From: a virus
Strand: one strand, 5' to 3'
DNA: 64,000 nucleotides
Virus record (IMG/VR): IMGVR_UViG_3300031788_000008
Span: 1 to 64,000 of that record
This document shows, piece by piece, positions 60,355 to 64,000 of this stretch. Numbering within the stretch: the stretch's first letter is position 1; each line of letters opens with the position of its first letter. The translations under genes were made by a program, and so were the position numbers. Under the pieces are notes generated by a model that was given only the letters and a program-made list of their open reading frames with translations, was not told the DNA's origin and did not search any database.

Positions 60355-60960
60355 ATGAATTTCGATTATACCCCAAAAGCATCAGGACCAAAGAAAGCAA
60401 TTGGCCTATCTGTTACACAAACCATCAATAATGACGGCACAGCTTCAACAAACGCAATTTTTCAAGACAGCGATGGATTACCGATCACTGCCGCTCAGTT
60501 CAACAATTTATACCCAGTAGGTGTAGCGCTTCCAACGGTTACCGCTGGCGACAGTACACCAGGCCCTTCAGCATTTAAAGTTGTAGCAGTTACTCCTCCA
60601 ACTGCAAGCACTGCGGTCCCTGGGGCCTTTGTTGTAGCTACAACTTCCGCTGTTACACCACCTTCAGTTCCACCACCAACTGGCTGGGGACAAGCTGTGG
60701 ATTTTACTTGCTCAATCGCTAGTGGATTGGTAGGACAATCTACAACCCAATCTGTGGATGCCGGAACATTGAGTGTTGTCAGCAACTCCAACAATCCAGC
60801 AGCGTTCACCGTATCAACAAACAGCAGCGGTGTAGGGCTGGTGGCAGCGGGCGTGCCAGCTACTACGATTAAAAGTGCGTTTACTTCACCTGCTAAGCCT
60901 ACGATTACCCCTGGATATCAACATTCTCCAGATCCATCAACAGGCCGTAAGATTTATTAG
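60355..60960 (+). CDS. Ser/Thr/Ala/Pro-rich beta protein, possible virion decoration
   Basis: A 201-residue protein behind an AAGGAGAA site. An N-terminal strand region (AIGLSVTQTINNDGTAST) is followed by a Val/Thr/Pro-rich linker with PPSVPPPTG, and then an Ig-like region (DFTCSIASGLVG, LSVVSNSNNPAAFTVSTN). No signal peptide. The single-gene unit ends at the terminator at 61021, and the upstream 200 nt (60174-60354) show no clear promoter. It resembles small virion surface proteins; assignment is tentative. Confidence 0.45.
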   Translation: MNFDYTPKASGPKKAIGLSVTQTINNDGTASTNAIFQDSDGLPITAAQFNNLYPVGVALPTVTAGDSTPGPSAFKVVAVTPPTASTAVPGAFVVATTSAVTPPSVPPPTGWGQAVDFTCSIASGLVGQSTTQSVDAGTLSVVSNSNNPAAFTVSTNSSGVGLVAAGVPATTIKSAFTSPAKPTITPGYQHSPDPSTGRKIY

Positions 60961-61020
60961 GCACAATTATTATGCCGGCCCAAAACACAGTCATGTAATA
61001 GAATTTGCACAACTATAAAA

Positions 61021-61052
61021 GCCGTCAACTAAAAATTGACGGCTTTTGTTTT
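61021..61052 (+). terminator. Intrinsic terminator
   Basis: GCCGTCAA/TTGACGGC stem of 8 bp with a 7-nt loop, followed by TTTTGTTTT. It ends transcription from the 60355 gene. Confidence 0.9.
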
Positions 61053-61124
61053 GAAAAGAGATAAATGGAATAAATCAGTATTATATATTAAGTCCGGCCC
61101 GCCATAATCTGATTACCAAAAAAC

Positions 61125-61430
61125 GCCGTGAAGCCACGCCCTTCAGGCTGGGGATATAAGGCGGAAAGTGCTTGTATTAGATCGCAGGTTGTGGTATTTT
61201 TATTGTATGGCACTCGAAGGCTACAAAATAAGCATTGAAAGTCTTGCGAAAACCAAGCTGGCTAAATCAATGCTGCATTCGGGAATTATCGTCGCCTCGG
61301 GATACATGGAGTCGTTAAACGACTGCGGACAGTGTGTAAGTCTTGCGAAAGCAAGCAGCGCTGGTTGAAACAGTTAAGGGCGGCTTTGCCGCCTAGAATC
61401 CCTCGCCTTTAGGCGTGGGGAGTATCAATA
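61125..61430 (+). mobile_element. Decayed IS200/IS605-type (TnpB-type) element, both ends still visible
   Basis: The left side has GAAGCCACGCCCTTCAGG followed by CTGGGGAT. The right side has GAATCCCTCGCCTTTAGGCG then TGGGGAGTATCAA, both typical subterminal hairpin sequences of IS605-family elements. Between them, a reading frame contains IESLAKTKLAKSML, which matches the TnpB core segment, and ends in a Cys/Gly-containing stretch like a TnpB C-terminus. The Zn-ribbon and DED catalytic parts are missing, so most of tnpB is deleted. No tnpA is present. The remnant sits between a terminator and a small gene. Confidence 0.5.
61364..61430 (+). ncRNA. Possible orphan omega-RNA-like 3' end of the IS605-type remnant
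   Basis: GGCGGC (61379-61384) pairs with GCCGCC (61388-61393), and CCC..CGCC pairs with GGCG.GGG at 61400-61419, the two-hairpin right end known from TnpB guide RNAs. The element-side sequence before it (GGTTGAAACAGTTAAG) is also typical. If transcribed, the guide would be the bases right of ~61430. Existence of an RNA is not shown by sequence alone. Confidence 0.3.
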
Positions 61431-61449
61431 GATAGGGAGAGAAACAAAT

Positions 61450-61674
61450 ATGAATTTTCAAGAGCGTGTTATAACAGAAAAAAGAGAACTAGACAATAAA
61501 CTGGATAAATTGCAAGCCTTTATAAATGAAGGAACGGTTTATGCACAGCTTCCCAAAGAGGAACGTTCAAGATTAGCGAGACAGGCAACTGTCATGATTG
61601 AGTACTCTCAAATTCTCGCTGATCGTATCGCAAAATTTCAAGGGTATGATCCAACTAAAATTTGGTCTTTGTAA
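61450..61674 (+). CDS. Small helical protein, crAss001_48-related type
   Basis: A 74-residue protein: MNFQERVITEKRELDNKLDKL, then a short link, LPKEERSRLARQATVMIEYSQILADRI and KFQGY. This arrangement (F.eRVi.EK.eLd.Kl.kL..Fi...RL..Q...M..Y...L..RI) fits a small family common in large phages. A GGGAGAG site precedes the ATG. Function unknown. It follows the IS605-type remnant. Confidence 0.5.
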   Translation: MNFQERVITEKRELDNKLDKLQAFINEGTVYAQLPKEERSRLARQATVMIEYSQILADRIAKFQGYDPTKIWSL

Positions 61675-61681
61675 ATAAATC

Positions 61682-61710
61682 TTGACAAATATTCCAACTA
61701 CCAGTATTAT
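61682..61710 (+). promoter_or_regulatory. Strong sigma70-type promoter of the tRNA operon leader
   Basis: TTGACA at 61682-61687, a 17-nt spacer and TATTAT at 61705-61710 (GTATTATA context). This is the best promoter in the window. Transcription should start near 61717, and the leader ribosome site (TAAGG, 61716-61720) lies within the first few bases. Confidence 0.8.
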
Positions 61711-61725
61711 ACTCATAAGGCATTT

Positions 61726-61809
61726 ATGAACAACATTACCCTATCACCGTCATTGTCGTTGCTGGCTTATTACCTTAGCTTGCCACGCGGCGGTGTGTTC
61801 AACGGGTAA
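61726..61809 (+). CDS. 27-residue attenuator leader peptide (Leu/Tyr-rich)
   Basis: ATG 61726 follows TAAGG with 5-nt spacing and ends at TAA 61807-61809. The peptide has 6 Leu and 2 adjacent Tyr in 27 residues. The core from residue 10 is LSLLAYYLSL, codons TTG TCG TTG CTG GCT TAT TAC CTT AGC TTG, preceded by CTA at codon 6. There is no TTA codon. The size, position after a strong promoter, and overlap with mutually exclusive hairpins match leader peptides of classical amino-acid operons. Translation would report availability of charged tRNA-Leu and tRNA-Tyr. No independent function of the peptide is expected. Confidence 0.7.
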   Translation: MNNITLSPSLSLLAYYLSLPRGGVFNG

Positions 61810-61864
61810 ATTTTAACCCGATTCGAATTAACCGCCGCCCCGAAATGGGCGGCTTTTGTTTTTT
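61745..61864 (+). promoter_or_regulatory. Transcription attenuator in front of the Tyr/Leu tRNA genes
   Basis: Four segments pair in exclusive ways. Segment 1 CACCG (61745-61749) pairs with CGGTG (61791-61795). Segment 2 GCGGCGGT (61787-61794) pairs perfectly with segment 3 ACCGCCGC (61831-61838), the antiterminator. Segment 3 also forms the terminator with segment 4 (61834-61840 with 61847-61853). A ribosome stalled on the Leu/Tyr codons at 61753-61776 leaves segment 2 free, so the antiterminator wins. A ribosome that reaches the stop at 61807 covers segment 2, so the terminator forms. Without translation, stem 1:2 again lets the terminator form. The geometry is that of trp/leu-type attenuation; function is inferred. 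Confidence 0.65.
61834..61864 (+). terminator. Attenuator terminator before the tRNA operon
   Basis: GCCGCCC/GGGCGGC with loop CGAAAT followed by TTTTGTTTTTT. It ends transcripts from the 61682 promoter unless segment 3 is sequestered. A second hairpin, CCCAGACT/AGTCTGGG with a TCT loop (61873-61891), follows without a T run and may mark processing before the tRNA. Confidence 0.85.
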
Positions 61865-61903
61865 GTGGTAAGCCCAGACTTCTAGTCTGGGTAGATGACC
61901 TTT

Positions 61904-61996
61904 GCCTAGAACGCAGATACGGTTGGCTGCATCCGGCTGTAACCCGGAATTTGGCTAGTCCAGACAATGGGAGTTCGAATCTCTCTCTAGGCACCA
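61904..61996 (+). tRNA. tRNA-Tyr (anticodon GTA)
   Basis: 93 nt with encoded ACCA. Acceptor GCCTAGA/TCTAGGC, D stem GCAG/CTGC, anticodon stem TCCGG/CCGGA with loop CTGTAAC (anticodon GTA), long variable arm as in bacterial tRNA-Tyr, T loop TTCGAAT. All key positions look intact. First tRNA after the attenuator. Confidence 0.9.
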
Positions 61997-62015
61997 AAAT
62001 TTTATAGGGGTGATT

Positions 62016-62291
62016 ATGGAAAAATTCATGTCCAGATCGGAACAGAAACGAGTAGCTTCAATGAAGGGAGAGCCCGCGCCTTCATTTGAGATTAGAGTTG
62101 AATACGATGATGGCGAATCGGTTTGGCATGATGGTAAAAGTCCTTTTTGTACACGCAGGGATCGCCCAATGGGAATGTACGCTATGATGCCGGATGACAC
62201 GCAGCGGCCTTTAAATATAGGGTACATGCGTGTGAGTGAAATGCAAGGATTGGAAAAACTCCTCAATGAAATTTTAAATTTTAAGAAATAG
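62016..62291 (+). CDS. Small hypothetical protein inside the tRNA operon
   Basis: ATG 62016 is chosen because GGGG at 62007-62010 serves as ribosome site; GTG 62010 lies inside it. The 91-residue product is polar, with SFEIRVEYDDGESVWHDGKSPF in its first half and a helical end (VSEMQGLEKLLNEILNFKK). No family recognised. It sits 20 nt after tRNA-Tyr and 5 nt before the first tRNA-Leu, so it would be induced with the tRNAs and may share their purpose. Confidence 0.55.
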   Translation: MEKFMSRSEQKRVASMKGEPAPSFEIRVEYDDGESVWHDGKSPFCTRRDRPMGMYAMMPDDTQRPLNIGYMRVSEMQGLEKLLNEILNFKK

Positions 62292-62295
62292 TTTT

Positions 62296-62380
62296 GCGGC
62301 TGTGGTGGAATGGGCAGACACACCATCTTGAGGGGGTGGCGTCGAAAGATGTGAGAGTTCAAATCTCTCCAGCCGCACCA
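62296..62380 (+). tRNA. tRNA-Leu (anticodon GAG)
   Basis: 85 nt with encoded ACCA. Acceptor GCGGCTG/CAGCCGC, anticodon stem CCATC/GGTGG with loop TTGAGGG (anticodon GAG), long variable arm, T loop TTCAAAT. The discriminator A73 is the main Leu identity base. Reads CUU and CUC. Confidence 0.9.
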
Positions 62381-62404
62381 AGTTTAGAGTCAAACCGTAG
62401 TTGT

Positions 62405-62503
62405 GAGGTTGCAACGGGGAGCTAACACAATGCTGCTCGATAAGAAGCGAAAGCTTCCGCTCGCGGGCGTAAGGTCGGGGTGCAGGCGTTGATCCGTTGC
62501 CTC
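62405..62503 (+). ncRNA. Candidate structured RNA between two tRNA-Leu genes
   Basis: A closing stem of GCAACGG (62411-62417) with CCGTTGC (62494-62500), flanked by GAG/CTC, encloses at least two hairpins: GAGC/GCTC (62419-62422 with 62435-62438), and GAAGC/GCTTC capped by a GAAA tetraloop (62444-62457). It is GC-rich relative to the surroundings, has no open frame of note, and cannot be folded into a tRNA. It would be co-transcribed with the tRNAs. Confidence 0.4.
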
Positions 62504-62515
62504 TAAAATAAGTTT

Positions 62516-62601
62516 GCCGGGTTGGTGGAATTGGGAGACACTCTGGACTTAGGATCCAGCGGTTAACAGCCATGCAGGTTCGACCCCTGTACTCGGCACC
62601 A
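62516..62601 (+). tRNA. tRNA-Leu (anticodon TAG)
   Basis: 86 nt with encoded ACCA. Acceptor GCCGGGT/ACTCGGC (one G-U), anticodon stem CTGGA/TCCAG with loop CTTAGGA (anticodon TAG), long variable arm, T loop TTCGACC, A73. Reads CUA and, by wobble, other CUN codons. Confidence 0.9.
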
Positions 62602-62608
62602 AAAATTT

Positions 62609-62699
62609 GCGCGGGTGATGAAACTAGGGAGACATGCAGCGTTCAGACCGCTGTGCCCTTAAACAAGGCGTGCAGGTTCAATTCCTGTTCCGCGCACCA
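62609..62699 (+). tRNA. tRNA-Leu (anticodon CAG)
   Basis: 91 nt with encoded ACCA. Acceptor GCGCGGG/TCCGCGC (one G-U), anticodon stem CAGCG/CGCTG with loop TTCAGAC (anticodon CAG), long variable arm, T loop TTCAATT, A73. Reads CUG. Confidence 0.9.
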
Positions 62700-62712
62700 A
62701 TTTTGTAGATAG

Positions 62713-62803
62713 GCCAGAATGGCGGAATTAGGGAGACGCGCACGGCTCAAGCCCGTGTGAGCCTAAAAAACTCGTGGGGGTTCGATTCCCCCTTCTGGCA
62801 CCA
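62713..62803 (+). tRNA. tRNA-Leu (anticodon CAA)
   Basis: 91 nt with encoded ACCA. Acceptor GCCAGAA/TTCTGGC, anticodon stem CACGG/CCGTG with loop CTCAAGC (anticodon CAA), long variable arm, T loop TTCGATT, A73. Reads UUG. Last tRNA of the operon; no clear terminator follows within 100 nt. Confidence 0.9.
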
Positions 62804-62822
62804 AAAATAAGTATTACATTTT

Positions 62823-62976
62823 ATGGGCATATTTATTTGGCAGTGTATCAACTGTAAAAAGTTAGTAAAAACTTCCATGGATTTTTCTATCAATGATCGT
62901 CCAATATGTTTTGAATGATGATGAAGTAGCAGAATTTTTTGCTAGACTTTCAAAAATCAATTTTAAAAAACAATAA
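62823..62976 (+). pseudogene. Small zinc-ribbon gene broken by an apparent 1-nt deletion
   Basis: The frame from ATG 62823 gives a 31-residue peptide with WQCINCKK and later PICFE, ending at TGA 62916-62918. That stop falls exactly where a fourth Cys (TGT or TGC) would complete CFEC. With one extra base at about 62918 the frame continues as DDEVAEFFARLSKINFKKQ to the TAA at 62974-62976, giving a natural 50-residue CxxC...CxxC protein. Either a real frameshift or a sequencing/assembly error. Confidence 0.45.
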
Positions 62977-62992
62977 CTATTTAAGTATCTTA

Positions 62993-63025
62993 AAATATCC
63001 ATTTTCAGTGTTTCCGATGTATAAT
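62993..63025 (+). promoter_or_regulatory. Phage promoter, 31-nt class (copy 2)
   Basis: The 31 bases at 62993-63023 are identical to those at 63240-63270 and continue into TATAAT (63020-63025). The ATG of the next gene lies 6 nt after the -10, so the mRNA would begin at or near the start codon. Confidence 0.65.
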
Positions 63026-63030
63026 TGGGT

Positions 63031-63240
63031 ATGGATATCACACTAAAAATTAAAAGGATCAGTGTCTTAACTGGTCACGGTACTGATAGGATTTACCTTT
63101 ATTTTGATCTGCCTACAACATTTCCTGACTGGCCGCTTGAGGAATGTTCCGCAGTCATCGAAGCGACTAAAGGTTACGGCGTTGCCTGGGTAAAAGAAAA
63201 TTTCCACCTAGAACCAGATGTAGTTTCGTCCTGTTTCTGA
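63031..63240 (+). CDS. Small hypothetical protein, probably leaderless mRNA
   Basis: A 69-residue protein from ATG 63031; an in-frame TTG at 63025 overlaps the -10 box and is unlikely. The sequence is mixed (ITLKIKRISVLTGHGTDRIYLYFDLP, then VIEATKGYGVAWVKENFHL) with no known motif. Its stop abuts the next copy of the same promoter, so gene and promoter form a repeated unit. Confidence 0.5.
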   Translation: MDITLKIKRISVLTGHGTDRIYLYFDLPTTFPDWPLEECSAVIEATKGYGVAWVKENFHLEPDVVSSCF

Positions 63241-63272
63241 AATATCCATTTTCAGTGTTTCCGATGTATACT
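63240..63272 (+). promoter_or_regulatory. Phage promoter, 31-nt class (copy 3)
   Basis: Identical over 31 nt to the block at 62993, ending here in TATACT (63267-63272). The following ATG at 63281 is 9 nt after the -10, leaving a leader of only about 1-3 nt. Its first base is the last base of the preceding stop codon. Confidence 0.65.
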
Positions 63273-63280
63273 AGGGATGT

Positions 63281-63556
63281 ATGAGTAAACCACCAATAAG
63301 CGAGAAACCTCCTTGGGTTCAAGGGGCTAAAAACACCAAGAAACGAAAGAAGAAAGACAACGATGCGATTCTAAATCCTGTATACGACGCAAAACTTGTG
63401 GAGAAATTGTGCGGAAACGCACGAAGGATAGTTCTTCAAGAAGGCAACGGGATGCTAACAAATGGTGTTCCAACGGAGTTATATTGGCACATCAATGGGT
63501 GCTCTGCTTGTGAAGAACTTCGCTCCAAGGCTAAACCACCAGAGATACCGTACTGA
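63281..63556 (+). CDS. Small basic hypothetical protein
   Basis: A 91-residue protein with a Lys/Arg cluster (NTKKRKKKDND) near the start and a Cys pair with His (HINGCSACEEL) near the end. Nucleic-acid or zinc binding is possible. No family recognised. Expressed from the promoter directly upstream. Confidence 0.5.
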   Translation: MSKPPISEKPPWVQGAKNTKKRKKKDNDAILNPVYDAKLVEKLCGNARRIVLQEGNGMLTNGVPTELYWHINGCSACEELRSKAKPPEIPY

Positions 63557-63596
63557 GGTGTAACGCATCATGGCCGGGACTGTGATCAGGAGGAAT

Positions 63597-63884
63597 ATGA
63601 ACAAGCCGATTATTCTCATTGTAGCACTGAGATACGAAATTGATGGTGATTTAGAAGATGCGAAACGTATGTTGTCTAGAGCTTATGCTCCGCGTGAGGG
63701 AAGAGTTGAAAGTGCAAGTAGCCACAAAGCTACAGCAACATGCATATCAATGCAGGCTGAAATTGAGGAGATGCAAGAAGATATGTGTGAAGTTAGGAAT
63801 GGTGTTGGATATGCCTACCTACAGGTCCCTTACCCAGCGGGGGCAGCTGGCGTGCAGCAACAAAAGCAGAGGAAGAAGAAATAG
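63597..63884 (+). CDS. Hypothetical protein
   Basis: ATG 63597 is preceded by CAGGAGGA, a strong ribosome site; the earlier in-frame ATG 63570 has none. The 95-residue product begins NKPIILIVALRYEIDGDLEDAKRML and ends in a Gln/Lys/Arg-rich stretch that looks unnatural. The last ~15 residues may be out of frame with the original gene (see the following fragment). Confidence 0.4.
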   Translation: MNKPIILIVALRYEIDGDLEDAKRMLSRAYAPREGRVESASSHKATATCISMQAEIEEMQEDMCEVRNGVGYAYLQVPYPAGAAGVQQQKQRKKK

Positions 63885-63943
63885 ACAAAGAAAAGATCAT
63901 CAAAGCGATCAAAGAGATCGATGATGAATGTCGGAGGCGGTAA
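63853..63943 (+). pseudogene. Coding-like fragment without a start
   Basis: In the frame ending at TAA 63941-63943, the codons encode AEEEEIDKEKIIKAIKEIDDECRRR, a natural-looking charged helix, but there is no start codon after the last upstream stop. Its stop overlaps the next ATG (TAATG), which argues that it is read. One missing or extra base near 63860, in an AACAAAAG run, would join it to an upstream frame. Confidence 0.35.
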
Positions 63944-64000
63944 TGAAAAGAGAACTCACTGAGAAGTTTTGCCAATTCGTCAACTACCCTGAAAGCGAGG
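63943..64000 (+). CDS. 5' end of a gene running off the window
   Basis: ATG 63943 with a GGAGG site upstream; 19 codons are visible (KRELTEKFCQFVNYPESE). The overlap with the preceding TAA suggests coupled translation. Too little is seen to assign a function. Confidence 0.5.
   Translation, partial: MKRELTEKFCQFVNYPESE

Noticed and set aside
61787-61840. T-box riboswitch as explanation for the tRNA operon leader
   Set aside because: There is no AGGGTGGNACCGCG-type T-box sequence or stem I specifier; a translated leader with competing stems explains the region better.
61770-61997. A 75-codon minus-strand frame across the attenuator and tRNA-Tyr
   Set aside because: It runs antisense through a clear tRNA and terminator.
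62274-62573. A 99-codon minus-strand frame across tRNA-Leu genes
   Set aside because: It is antisense to intact tRNA genes and the structured spacer.

Overview
The window is a 64 kb piece of a large tailed-phage genome. The left 36 kb are almost wholly late structural genes of a contractile tail: a baseplate hub-like protein, a gp5/VgrG-like spike, a baseplate-J wedge protein, a gpI-like tail-end protein and several very large Ser/Thr/Asn-rich adhesion or fibre proteins. The right part carries replication/recombination genes: a DinG/XPD-type helicase, an HU-like protein, a DnaQ-type exonuclease, a RuvC-fold nuclease, a RecA/UvsX-type recombinase, an SbcC-like half protein with an SbcD-like nuclease, and a stand-alone Pol I-type 5' nuclease. 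Many small accessory genes surround them. The host is probably a member of the Acidobacteriota. This is an inference from a secreted sedolisin (S53) protease, a secreted protein with a C-terminal domain I associate with acidobacterial exported proteins, and strings of putative-Ig (He_PIG-like) repeats.

Layout: 0-9.3 kb, hub, spike and a large fibre-like protein. 9.3-12.8 kb, an island where the strand switches repeatedly: fibre-like genes and a T4-type lysozyme on the minus strand, and a secreted lytic-like protein with its own promoter on the plus strand. 12.8-36.2 kb, a tightly packed plus-strand operon of giant tail proteins that share repeated modules. 36.2-44.1 kb, a helicase and small early-type genes, some with 1-4 nt overlaps. 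44.1-53.4 kb, a secreted barrel-like protein followed by the recombination cluster. 53.4-61 kb, the sedolisin, a degenerate tRNA-like gene, three tandem small zinc-binding paralogues, the 5' nuclease and two more genes of exported or structural type. 61-64 kb, an orphan IS605-type end, a tRNA operon, and short genes behind a repeated 31-nt promoter.

The most unusual item is at 61.68-62.80 kb. A strong sigma70-type promoter drives a 27-codon leader peptide gene. Mutually exclusive RNA stems follow, with the layout of a classical amino-acid attenuator, ending in an intrinsic terminator. Immediately downstream is an operon of one tRNA-Tyr and four tRNA-Leu isoacceptors. The leader contains both Tyr codons and Leu codons CUA, CUG, CUU and UUG, which are codons read by the tRNAs encoded downstream, and no UUA, for which no tRNA is encoded. 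The inferred logic is that a ribosome starved of charged Leu or Tyr tRNA, for example after a host anticodon nuclease acts, stalls in the leader and switches on phage replacement tRNAs.

Two promoter types recur. One is TTGAHA/TTGATT with 16-18 nt spacing and a GTATTAT -10, in front of 10690, 44212, 59464 and the tRNA leader. The other is a 31-nt block ending in TGTATA, present three times, two of them placed so that the mRNA would have almost no leader. Three apparent single-base frameshifts lie in small genes between 59.1 and 63.9 kb. Nothing could be searched or computed here; family names rest on motif recognition by eye.
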